From JAFDVL01 sp043736395 (lineage in GTDB: Bacteria > Acidobacteriota > Blastocatellia > RBC074), in assembly GCA_043736395.1 (NCBI GenBank), contig JAYTCQ010000080.1, forward strand, positions 1-5,666: DNA of 5,666 nucleotides, written 5' to 3'. A model generated the notes under the pieces. The model saw nothing but the letters and a program-made list of their open reading frames with translations, was not told the DNA's origin and did not search any database. Each line of letters opens with the position of its first letter. The stretch's first letter is position 1. A program made the position numbers and the translations under genes. Positions 1 to 5,666 of the stretch are shown piece after piece.

Positions 1-401
1 GTCAAACAGGCGCTTTAATTGCTGAAGAGCTGGATGTTCCTTATGTTGGATTTGTTGATACCGTTGAAAATAATGGTGGAACTTTGAAGTTAAAACGTCA
101 GACGGATACAGGCTTCGAAATACTCGAAGCTACTGCGCCAATCGTCATCAGTATTACGAATGATGAGCATAACGTCCCACGCGTTCCCAAAACCCGAGAC
201 GTGATGATGAGCTTTAGAACTCCCATTAAAAAACTATCGGTCGCTGATTTAGGGATTTCAACTGACTCTAATTATTACGATGTTGATTCACTGGGAATTC
301 CAGTCAAGGAGTCAGCTTGTGAATTTCTAGACGGGGATACGCTTGACGATAAAGTTGGAAAACTGGCACAGCGAATTCTTCAAGTCACGCAGGCAATGTA
401 A
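1..401 (+). CDS. etfB: Electron transfer flavoprotein beta subunit, 3' part (5' end outside window)
   Basis: EtfB pairs with EtfA to form the soluble ETF heterodimer, which takes electrons from acyl-CoA dehydrogenases. The frame is open from base 3 (first full codon CAA) to TAA at 399-401, giving about 132 residues; family members are usually about 250-260, so roughly the C-terminal half is present. The first visible residues, QTGALIAEELDVPYVGFV, match the nucleotide-binding QTG segment and following helix of ETF-beta. The later stretch from PRVPKTRD to KKLSVADLGI matches the family's 'PR.P.LR..M.A..KPI..l...DLG' region. A TTG at 84 could be mistaken for a start, but homology continues upstream of it without a break, so it is internal. 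The stop lies 11 nt before the etfA start, as expected for co-translated partner subunits. No frame damage is visible. Confidence 0.93.
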   Translation, partial: QTGALIAEELDVPYVGFVDTVENNGGTLKLKRQTDTGFEILEATAPIVISITNDEHNVPRVPKTRDVMMSFRTPIKKLSVADLGISTDSNYYDVDSLGIPVKESACEFLDGDTLDDKVGKLAQRILQVTQAM

Positions 402-412
402 CTTTTAAAATT

Positions 413-1375
413 ATGAGTGTACTAATTTGTTTATTTGGAGAATCAGGTTATGACCGCGCGGTGGCTGGTGTTGCCGGAGCAGGTCGCCAAATTGCTGTTG
501 CGCTGAATACTTCCTTGCAAGCCCTGATTGTTGGAGCGGCTGCACCAGAAATGACAGAAGCTTTAGGAGCGGTTGTTGATAATATTTCGGTAATTGATGC
601 GCCGGAATTAAGTGAGTATCAGATTGAAACAACTCTCAGCGCGATCACTCAGGGCTGCAAATCACTTAGCCCTTCTGTAGTGTTACTCGCGAATGATACG
701 TATTCACAGGAAGTCACTGCACGTTTAGCGCATCGGCTGGGTGGCAGCGCAGTCGGAGACGGCGTAAAACTTGAAGCATCCAATGGCACCATTCACGTCA
801 CGCGAAGTGTTTATGGTGGAAAAGCTGAAGCGGTAATTGAGCTGAAAAAATCTCCGGCAGTTGTCTGGTTACGCGCTCGTTCTTTTGATCCGGCGCAACC
901 AAAAGGCGGGGAAGCGGCAGCAGTCAATCAAATTCCTGTCAGCCTCAGTGCTTCCACGACTAAAATTATTGAGCGCAGCGCAGCCTCAACCGGTGAAGCA
1001 AAACTTGAAGATGCTCAAATCATTATTTCCGGCGGGCGTGGTCTTGGAGGCCCGGAACCATTTGAGGATTTAAAATCTTTGGCGGAAGTGATGGGCGCGC
1101 AAGTGGCAGCTTCACGTGCGGCATGCGATTCTGGCTGGTGCCCTCCAACCTGGCAAGTTGGTCAAACAGGAAAGAAAGTTGCTCCGAAACTTTATCTGGC
1201 GGTTGCGCTCTCTGGTGCGAGCCAGCATTTGGCGGGAATGTCAGATTCCAAAATCATAGCCGCGATTAATACAGACAAAGACGCACCAATCTTTAAGCAC
1301 TGCAAGTTTGGCATCGTTGAAGATTACAAAAAAGTTATTCCATTACTTAAAGAGAAATTAGCAGCTGCGAAATAG
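413..1375 (+). CDS. etfA: Electron transfer flavoprotein alpha subunit
   Basis: This is the FAD-carrying subunit of ETF, shuttling electrons from acyl-CoA dehydrogenases to a membrane oxidoreductase. At 320 residues it has the normal family length. Residues 1-190 form the N-terminal ETF domain. Residues 200-320 form the FAD domain, with GGRGLGGPE at 207-215, SR at 234-235 (the Arg known in the family to tune the flavin), QVGQTGK at 248-254, and LSGASQHLAGM at 266-276 with the conserved His272. NTDKDAPIF at 286-294 completes the signature. ATG at 413 is chosen because it begins the normal N-terminus (MSVLICLFGE) and sits 11 nt after etfB; no clear Shine-Dalgarno site precedes it. Minor variations are Leu where most members have Ile in the ISGA motif, and two cysteines (238, 243) in the flavin-proximal loop. 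Whether this ETF can bifurcate electrons cannot be settled here, but the EtfD-like neighbour and dehydrogenases suggest the ordinary respiratory type. Confidence 0.96.
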   Translation: MSVLICLFGESGYDRAVAGVAGAGRQIAVALNTSLQALIVGAAAPEMTEALGAVVDNISVIDAPELSEYQIETTLSAITQGCKSLSPSVVLLANDTYSQEVTARLAHRLGGSAVGDGVKLEASNGTIHVTRSVYGGKAEAVIELKKSPAVVWLRARSFDPAQPKGGEAAAVNQIPVSLSASTTKIIERSAASTGEAKLEDAQIIISGGRGLGGPEPFEDLKSLAEVMGAQVAASRAACDSGWCPPTWQVGQTGKKVAPKLYLAVALSGASQHLAGMSDSKIIAAINTDKDAPIFKHCKFGIVEDYKKVIPLLKEKLAAAK

Positions 1376-1377
1376 CA

Positions 1378-1444
1378 TGGAGCACAAGCTTCAGCTTGGT
1401 TTTACAGTGATGACAAGTAAAGCCAAGCTGAAGCTTGTACTCCA
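1378..1444. repeat. Long imperfect palindrome (REP-like) between etfA and etfD
   Basis: Two 28-nt arms, 1378-1405 and 1417-1444, are reverse complements except at two positions (one C/A mismatch, one pair that would be G-U in RNA), around an 11-nt loop. Each arm contains a smaller palindrome, CAAGCTTCAGCTTG or its complement, so the element is nested: either one long hairpin or two short ones. It begins 2 nt after the etfA stop and ends 10 nt before the etfD ATG, filling nearly the whole gap. No T-run follows it, so it does not look like an intrinsic terminator. It may be a dispersed REP/BIME-type element that affects mRNA stability or the relative expression of etfBA and etfD. Its copy number in the genome cannot be seen from here. 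Confidence 0.85.
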
Positions 1445-1454
1445 AACTTAAAAT

Positions 1455-3464
1455 ATGGATCAATCAACAGCAACCCGCGAAATCTACTGGAACATCGATC
1501 ATGTTTGGGTAATGTATTTGCTGTTTTTTATCTCAGCAGGCATCGCCATTTATGGTTTATATCGCCGCTTCAGTGCCTGGAAGCAAGGCCAGCCCTTAAA
1601 TCGCTTCGATCAGCCAATCGAAAGAATTAAAAAAGTTCTGGTTCACGCAGCAGCGCAGCGCAGTACTGTTCGCGAAAAATACGCCGCAGTTTTTCACACC
1701 ATGATCTATACGGGATTCATTATCCTGACGATTGCAACAACTGTAGTTTTGTTGCAAGAGGATTTTGGATTGATGATTATGCACGGCGCATTTTACCTGT
1801 ATTTTCAATCATTCATTACCGACTGTTTTGGAGCGTTAACGATGCTTGGCGTTGGCATTGCCGCCTATCGGCGAACTCTCTTGAAACCACGGAAGTTAGT
1901 CTATACAGATGAGGCGCTGTGGATTCTGGTGGCAATTTTCGTGCTTGCGCTGACAGGATTCATGATCGAAGGATTAAGAATTTATGCGACCAATGATCCG
2001 TGGGGAGCGTGGTCCCCATTTGGTTATTTATTTGCAAAAATATCAGGCGCGGTGATGAGCGTTTCCGCTGCACAAACCGTGCATCTGATAACGTGGTGGT
2101 TTCATGCGGTATTAGTTTTTGGCTGCATGGCTTATGCGCCTTTTACGAAGATGGCGCACGTGGTGATGGCTCCGGTAAATATTTATACCTCTTCGATGCA
2201 GCCCATCGGAGCCGCGCTTAAATCCATTGACATTGATAAAGCAATGGAAACCGAAGCCAAACTCGGTATTAATTCTCTGGCTCAATTCACCTGGAAAGAT
2301 TTAGCTGATTTTGATTCGTGTACGGAATGTGGAAGGTGTACAGATGTTTGTCCGGCGAACAAGGTTGGGAAGGAACTTTCGCCGCGTGACATCATTCTTG
2401 ATCTGCAAAGCTTAATGCATCGAGCCACAGGAGATGGATTTAATGCGCCGATCATTGGCTCGGTTAGATCAACTTCTCCTGAAGCGCTCTGGCAATGTAC
2501 GACCTGTGCCGCTTGCGTTGAAATTTGTCCCGTCTTTATTGAGCAGATGCCGAAAATTGTGGACATGCGCCGCTTCCTTGTCATGGAAGAAGCTGATTTT
2601 CCCGACACGATGCAGGATGCGATTACTTCGATGGAATCTCGCGGTCATCCGTTCAAAGGGACTCAGGCTACGCGTGTAGATTGGACAGAAGGACTAAATG
2701 TCAGAACCATTAATGAAGCTCGTGACGCTGAAGTAATTTTATGGGTTGGGTGCGGCGGTTCGCTGATTGAGCGAAATCAAAAAGTAACCCGATCCATCGC
2801 CGAGCTTTTGAATAAAGCTCAGGTAAATTACGCAATTTTAGGTCGTGAAGAAAAATGCACCGGAGACCCGGCGCGCCGCATCGGAAATGAATTTTTGTTT
2901 GAGATGTTGGCGAAGGAAAATACGGAAAAGCTGAACAGCTACGACGTAAAAAAAATCATCACTTCATGTCCGCATTGCTTTAACACATTTCGGAATGAGT
3001 ATCCGCAATACGGTGGAAATTACGAGGTTTTTCATCACAGCGAATATTTAGCGAAGCTTGTTGAGGAAGGTAAATTAAAACCTTCCGAACAGCTGGATGA
3101 AAAAATCACGTTTCATGATCCGTGTTATTTAGGCCGTCAAAATGGTGTCTACGATGCGCCGCGTCAGCTCATCCAAATTTCAGGCAAGAGTGGCGTGACT
3201 GAAGTTGCGCAGAATAAAAATAATAGTTTTTGTTGCGGTGGAGGCGGCGGGATGAGCTTTGTAGACGAACCAAAAGATAAGCGCGTCAATCAGGAACGTG
3301 CTGATCAACTGCTGGCAACCGGAGCCGATATTGTAGCTGTCGGTTGTCCCTTCTGTACGACGATGATGGAAGACGGGCTCAATGCCCGCAAGGGTGACCG
3401 CGAAATCCGAGTCATGGATATTGCGGAAATTTTATTACAGTCTGTGAATAAACAGAGTAAGTAA
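1455..3464 (+). CDS. etfD: Membrane-bound Fe-S oxidoreductase, EtfD/HdrD-like (ETF:quinone oxidoreductase)
   Basis: Probable membrane partner of EtfBA, passing electrons to the quinone pool; the name follows the mycobacterial EtfD type and rests on architecture plus linkage. It has 669 residues. About five membrane helices lie near 16-36, 80-100, 115-138, 155-172 and 208-228, forming a NarI/HdrE-like domain. His81, His210, His217 and His235 are candidate heme b ligands. Two 4Fe-4S motifs follow: CTECGRCTDVCP (Cys289, 292, 295, 299) and CTTCAACVEICP (Cys348, 351, 354, 358). Two CCG-type domains come next. The first is degenerate (Cys433, CTGDPARR at 468-475, CPHC at 505-508). The second is canonical (Cys557, CCGGGGGM at 593-600, CPFC at 631-634), the type that holds a noncubane cluster in HdrB/HdrD. 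The ATG at 1455 precedes the first helix and lies 10 nt after the palindrome, without a Shine-Dalgarno site. The alternative reading, a heterodisulfide reductase subunit, is less likely beside etfBA. Confidence 0.9.
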   Translation: MDQSTATREIYWNIDHVWVMYLLFFISAGIAIYGLYRRFSAWKQGQPLNRFDQPIERIKKVLVHAAAQRSTVREKYAAVFHTMIYTGFIILTIATTVVLLQEDFGLMIMHGAFYLYFQSFITDCFGALTMLGVGIAAYRRTLLKPRKLVYTDEALWILVAIFVLALTGFMIEGLRIYATNDPWGAWSPFGYLFAKISGAVMSVSAAQTVHLITWWFHAVLVFGCMAYAPFTKMAHVVMAPVNIYTSSMQPIGAALKSIDIDKAMETEAKLGINSLAQFTWKDLADFDSCTECGRCTDVCPANKVGKELSPRDIILDLQSLMHRATGDGFNAPIIGSVRSTSPEALWQCTTCAACVEICPVFIEQMPKIVDMRRFLVMEEADFPDTMQDAITSMESRGHPFKGTQATRVDWTEGLNVRTINEARDAEVILWVGCGGSLIERNQKVTRSIAELLNKAQVNYAILGREEKCTGDPARRIGNEFLFEMLAKENTEKLNSYDVKKIITSCPHCFNTFRNEYPQYGGNYEVFHHSEYLAKLVEEGKLKPSEQLDEKITFHDPCYLGRQNGVYDAPRQLIQISGKSGVTEVAQNKNNSFCCGGGGGMSFVDEPKDKRVNQERADQLLATGADIVAVGCPFCTTMMEDGLNARKGDREIRVMDIAEILLQSVNKQSK

Positions 3465-3466
3465 AA

Positions 3467-3821
3467 ATGTTTGTCGGACATTACAGCCCCAGTTTTGTAG
3501 TTAAAAGTTTTGAGAAATCAATTGCGCGTGGGGTGGAAATCAAAAGTTCGGATTTGGATTGTGGGATAACGTTCCCGTGGCTCTCACGCTGGAATGCTTG
3601 ATTTTATTGGTTGGAATCGGTTTGTATATTCGTTCGTTGAATTCTTCTACTTTGCTCAAAAAAGTATGACTGTGCTTTTCGGGTTAGGATTATGTGGAAT
3701 TCAAATTTATTCCCTGTACATGTCAATCCCTGCGAATGAAACAGAAATGGCGATTTCAGTGCTGACTATTTACTCAATTTTTGCATTTGTGGCTTATTTA
3801 TTTGATCGACAGAAAACTTAG
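3467..3821 (+). pseudogene. Remnant of a multi-pass membrane protein gene (internal deletion plus frameshift)
   Basis: Three pieces of one protein lie in three frames. Frame A starts at ATG 3467, 2 nt after the etfD stop, and encodes MFVGHYSPSFVVKSFEKSI; this resembles the N-terminus of a conserved bacterial integral membrane protein of about 200 residues ('MFVGHY...'). It then loses homology and stops at TGA 3599-3601. Frame B, from about 3523 to 3657, encodes AWGGNQKFGFGLWDNVPVAL and a membrane helix ending in GIGLYIRS, matching a later segment of the same family ('K.GLGLWN..P.A...E'). It stops at TGA 3667-3669. Frame C, readable from about 3664, encodes MTVLFGLGLCGIQIYSLYMS and ends in AYLFDRQKT at TAG 3819-3821, like the family C-terminus. 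Inferred history: deletion of roughly 100 codons near 3520-3526, and loss of one A from the A6 run at 3658-3663, since adding one A joins frames B and C. The ATG at 3594 opens frame C but looks accidental. The family identification is from memory. Confidence 0.75.
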
Positions 3822-3857
3822 CGTGTCTGTAAAAGATGCGCAGAAAATTATTTTCAA

Positions 3858-3864
3858 AAGGTGA
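3858..3864 (+). promoter_or_regulatory. Ribosome binding site of acyl-CoA dehydrogenase 1
   Basis: AAGGTGA lies 3 nt upstream of the ATG at 3868. It is the only clear Shine-Dalgarno sequence before a start codon in this window and supports that start. The 46-nt gap after the pseudogene (3822-3867) is AT-rich, but no promoter boxes can be called with confidence. Confidence 0.7.
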
Positions 3865-3867
3865 ATT

Positions 3868-5046
3868 ATGGATTTAAAACCTACTCCTCAGGAAGAACAG
3901 TTTCGTAGTGAACTGCGCGCCTGGCTGCACGAGAATTTGCCTGCGCCGTTTGAGGGAGACACTTCAACTCCTGAAGGTTCGCGGGAAGAATTTGAATATT
4001 TACGCGCGTGGCAACGCAAAGTTTACGAAGGCGGATGGGCTGGAATTTCCTGGCCGAAAGAATACGGCGGACGCGGCGCCGGGCTGATTGAGCAGGCAAT
4101 TTTTCAGGAAGAATTTGCTCTCGCAGGCGCGCCAACATTGGTCAACGCGCTTGGACTCGCCATCATTGGCCCGACGATCATTGCCGAAGGTACTGAAGCG
4201 CAAAAGCAAAGATTCGTCAGCAAAATTCTCTCTTGTGAAGAAATCTGGTGTCAGGGATTTTCTGAACCCAACGCCGGATCGGATGTGGCTTCGCTTGGGA
4301 CGAAAGCTGTTTTGGACGGCGATCACTACGTCGTGAACGGACAAAAAATCTGGACAACTTTGGCGCACGTTTCTGAATGGTGTCTACTCTTAACACGCAC
4401 AGATTTTGAGGCTCCGAAGCATAAAGGAATTACAGCCTTTTTAGTGGACATGAAAACGCCTGGCGTTGAAGTTCGCCCTCTACGTCAAATTACGGGTGAA
4501 GCAGAATTCAATGAAGTGTATTTTACAAACGCGAGAATTCCCGTTGAAAATATGCTCGGTGAATTAAATAAAGGCTGGGGCATTGCGATTACGACGTTGA
4601 TGAACGAGCGCGCCAATCTGGGCGGCAGCATGTACATCTCGTTCAAGAAGCAATTTGAAACACTGGTTGAGCGTTCGCGTGAAATTTCCAACAATGGAAA
4701 GCTCGTAGCAAAAGACCCGGTCGCCCGTCAAAAAATGGCACAGGCGTATCTCGATCTCGAAGTCTTTCGACATAACGCCAATCGCGCTTTGTCAAAGATG
4801 GCAAAATCAAAAGTCCCAGGCCCTGAAGGCTCAATCCTGAAAATTTATTGGAGCGAATTAAATCAACGTTTCCAGCAAACAGCACAGGAAGTTTTAGGGC
4901 CAGTTGCGCAACAAAAAGACTTTGATAATGGCGATTGGATTTACGGATACCTCCGTTGCCGCGCCAATACCATCGAAGCCGGAACCAGCGAAATTCTCCG
5001 CAACCTAGTTGCCGAGCGTGTCTTAGGTTTACCAAAAAGTTATTAA
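3868..5046 (+). CDS. Acyl-CoA dehydrogenase, FadE26/FadE17-like (catalytic subunit)
   Basis: FAD-dependent enzyme that makes the alpha,beta double bond in an acyl-CoA and donates electrons to ETF; cytosolic, with no signal peptide. At 392 residues it is full length. The N-terminal helical domain covers about 1-125 (PTPQEEQFRSELRAWL near the start, WAGISWPKEYGG at 57-68). The middle beta domain carries the flavin motif CQGFSEPNAGSD at 128-139 and NGQKIWTT at 157-164. The C-terminal helical domain covers about 235-392. Glu247 in LMNERANLGG aligns with the catalytic Glu of isovaleryl-CoA dehydrogenase, while the medium-chain-type site near the C-terminus is Ala371 (IEAGTSEIL), so Glu247 is the likely base. 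The opening and overall pattern resemble the FadE6/17/26 group, several members of which work as heteromers with a second dehydrogenase; the next gene supplies a candidate. ATG 3868 has a good Shine-Dalgarno site. The substrate is unknown; a sterol substrate should not be assumed. Confidence 0.94.
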   Translation: MDLKPTPQEEQFRSELRAWLHENLPAPFEGDTSTPEGSREEFEYLRAWQRKVYEGGWAGISWPKEYGGRGAGLIEQAIFQEEFALAGAPTLVNALGLAIIGPTIIAEGTEAQKQRFVSKILSCEEIWCQGFSEPNAGSDVASLGTKAVLDGDHYVVNGQKIWTTLAHVSEWCLLLTRTDFEAPKHKGITAFLVDMKTPGVEVRPLRQITGEAEFNEVYFTNARIPVENMLGELNKGWGIAITTLMNERANLGGSMYISFKKQFETLVERSREISNNGKLVAKDPVARQKMAQAYLDLEVFRHNANRALSKMAKSKVPGPEGSILKIYWSELNQRFQQTAQEVLGPVAQQKDFDNGDWIYGYLRCRANTIEAGTSEILRNLVAERVLGLPKSY

Positions 5047-5051
5047 ATAGA

Positions 5052-5123
5052 AGATGTTGGATGTTAGATACGGGATGCTTGGGAATTCCGTATCTAACAT
5101 CCAGCATCTAACATCCAACATCT
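5052..5123. repeat. Palindrome with overlapping 14-nt tandem repeat between the two dehydrogenase genes
   Basis: The left arm at 5052-5073 pairs with 5088-5109 over 22 nt with one mismatch (G-U in RNA), around a 14-nt loop. The right side also carries a direct repeat: ATCTAACATCCAGC at 5092-5105 and ATCTAACATCCAAC at 5106-5119, followed by ATCT. Its second copy (5107-5123) is an exact complement of 5052-5068, so the left arm can pair with either copy, giving two alternative hairpins. The element starts 5 nt after the stop of dehydrogenase 1 and ends 9 nt before the next ATG. No T-run follows. It shares no sequence with the palindrome at 1378-1444, so it belongs to a different repeat family. 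It may be a dispersed REP-like element, or an RNA structure that sets the ratio of the two dehydrogenases. Confidence 0.85.
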
Positions 5124-5132
5124 CTAAACTAT

Positions 5133-5666
5133 ATGGATTTTGATTTATCTCAACCTCAACAATTATTGCAGAAGTCAGCACGTGATTTTTTTAAGCGTGA
5201 ATGTCCGCCGGAAAAAGTCCGTGAAATTATGGCGACTGATACCGCCTTCGATGAAAAACTCTGGCAAGCCGTAGCCGATCAGGGCTGGACAGGTTTAATT
5301 ATTCCTGAAGAATTTGGCGGGCTCGGACTTGGCATCGTCGAACTCGCAGTCGTCGCCGAAGAAATGGGACGAGCTGTTTTGCCTGGCCCGTTTACTTCAA
5401 CTGTATGGGCGTCAGCTGTCATTGCTCGAGCTGGCAGCGAAGGACAGAAAGCGCAATATCTTGAAAAAATTTCTTCAGGTGAATTAAAAGCTACGGTCGC
5501 AATGCTCGAAGGTTCAGCCAGTTGGAATACAGACGACGTAATGTTATCTGCGGAAAAAGAAGGCGAAAATTATCGCCTTAAGGGAACCAAGGAAATGGTC
5601 ACCGATGCCGCCGTCGCTGATCTGATCTTGGTTACGGCGCGCAGCGGAGCCGATCTCGTTCTATTG
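5133..5666 (+). CDS. Acyl-CoA dehydrogenase, divergent second subunit (3' end outside window)
   Basis: The frame is open from ATG 5133 to the window edge: 178 residues, about half of a typical dehydrogenase. The N-terminal helical domain is clear: LWQAVADQGWTGLIIPEEFG at 43-62, GLGLGIVELAVVAEEMGRAV at 63-82, and LPGPF at 83-87, which is common in the smaller or non-catalytic partners. Where a canonical dehydrogenase has the flavin motif (T/S-E-P-x-A-G-S-D), this protein reads TVAMLEGSASWN (121-132), so Pro and the GSD are missing. The beta domain continues with RLKGTKEMVTDAAVADLIL at 148-166. This pattern, next to an intact dehydrogenase, is what is seen in hetero-oligomeric FadE-type enzymes in which the partner contributes to assembly or acyl binding. 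The visible part contains no equivalent of Glu247, so catalysis cannot be judged. The start lies 9 nt after the palindrome and has no Shine-Dalgarno site; MDFDLSQPQQLLQKSARDFF is a normal N-terminus, which supports it. Confidence 0.9.
   Translation, partial: MDFDLSQPQQLLQKSARDFFKRECPPEKVREIMATDTAFDEKLWQAVADQGWTGLIIPEEFGGLGLGIVELAVVAEEMGRAVLPGPFTSTVWASAVIARAGSEGQKAQYLEKISSGELKATVAMLEGSASWNTDDVMLSAEKEGENYRLKGTKEMVTDAAVADLILVTARSGADLVLL

Noticed and set aside
84..401. Independent small gene starting at TTG 84
   Set aside because: Clear ETF-beta homology continues upstream to the window edge in the same frame, so this is the interior of etfB.
413..1375. Electron-bifurcating (FixAB-type) ETF
   Set aside because: No diagnostic feature can be established with half of EtfB missing, and the acyl-CoA dehydrogenase plus EtfD context fits the non-bifurcating role better.
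1378..1444. Rho-independent terminator after etfA
   Set aside because: The stem is strong but is followed by AACTTAAAAT, with no T-run, and the next gene starts 10 nt later in the same pathway.
3594..3821. Small membrane protein gene of 75 residues starting at ATG 3594
   Set aside because: Its first residues overlap, out of frame, the segment 3523-3657 that matches the family in another frame. Its homologous part begins only after the A6 run, and no Shine-Dalgarno site precedes the ATG. It is better explained as the tail of the pseudogene.
4643..5107. Antisense open frame of about 154 residues opposite the end of dehydrogenase 1
   Set aside because: It lies almost wholly within a well-supported dehydrogenase gene, runs into the palindrome, and its translation shows no recognisable domain. 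The other antisense frames inside etfA, etfD and the dehydrogenase were rejected for the same reason.
5052..5123. CRISPR array or rho-independent terminator
   Set aside because: There are only two contiguous 14-nt units with no spacers, and no T-run follows the stem.
3868..5666. Steroid catabolism operon
   Set aside because: The dehydrogenase pair resembles sterol side-chain enzymes in form only. No ring-degrading or sterol-specific gene is present in the window.

Overview
The window holds one co-directional (+ strand) cluster for acyl-CoA oxidation and the electron transfer that goes with it. It opens inside etfB (the 3' half only) and continues with a complete etfA. Next come a large membrane-anchored iron-sulfur oxidoreductase (EtfD / HdrD-like), a decayed membrane-protein gene, and a complete acyl-CoA dehydrogenase. 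It closes inside a second, divergent acyl-CoA dehydrogenase that runs off the right edge. No RNA gene, CRISPR array, insertion sequence, phage gene or convincing terminator is visible.

The genes fit one pathway. Acyl-CoA dehydrogenases oxidise an acyl-CoA and pass electrons through their FAD to the EtfA/EtfB heterodimer. The EtfD-like protein has an N-terminal membrane domain with conserved histidines, two 4Fe-4S ferredoxin motifs and two CCG-type cysteine domains. It is the expected ETF:(mena)quinone oxidoreductase, replacing the classical ETF-QO flavoprotein. The first dehydrogenase keeps a full FAD motif and an isovaleryl-CoA-dehydrogenase-type catalytic Glu. The second has lost the FAD motif in the visible part, so the two may form one hetero-oligomeric enzyme, as the mycobacterial FadE26/FadE27-type enzymes do. 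The substrate cannot be read from the sequence.

Layout: 1-401 etfB (partial); 413-1375 etfA; 1378-1444 long imperfect palindrome; 1455-3464 etfD-like; 3467-3821 pseudogene in three reading frames; 3858-3864 Shine-Dalgarno site; 3868-5046 acyl-CoA dehydrogenase 1; 5052-5123 a second, unrelated palindrome with a tandem repeat; 5133-5666 acyl-CoA dehydrogenase 2 (partial). The two palindromes fill the gaps on either side of the etfD-pseudogene-dehydrogenase block and end about 10 nt before the next start codon.

Organism: a bacterium of moderate GC, with weak or absent Shine-Dalgarno sites at most starts and REP-like palindromes between operon genes. The etfBA-etfD arrangement together with the proteins suggests Acidobacteriota, perhaps class Blastocatellia. 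That placement is an impression from family resemblance and was not tested.

I found no convincing undescribed system. The least obvious content is the broken gene at 3467-3821, which looks like a small ORF plus spacer until all three frames are read together, and the two palindromic intergenic elements.
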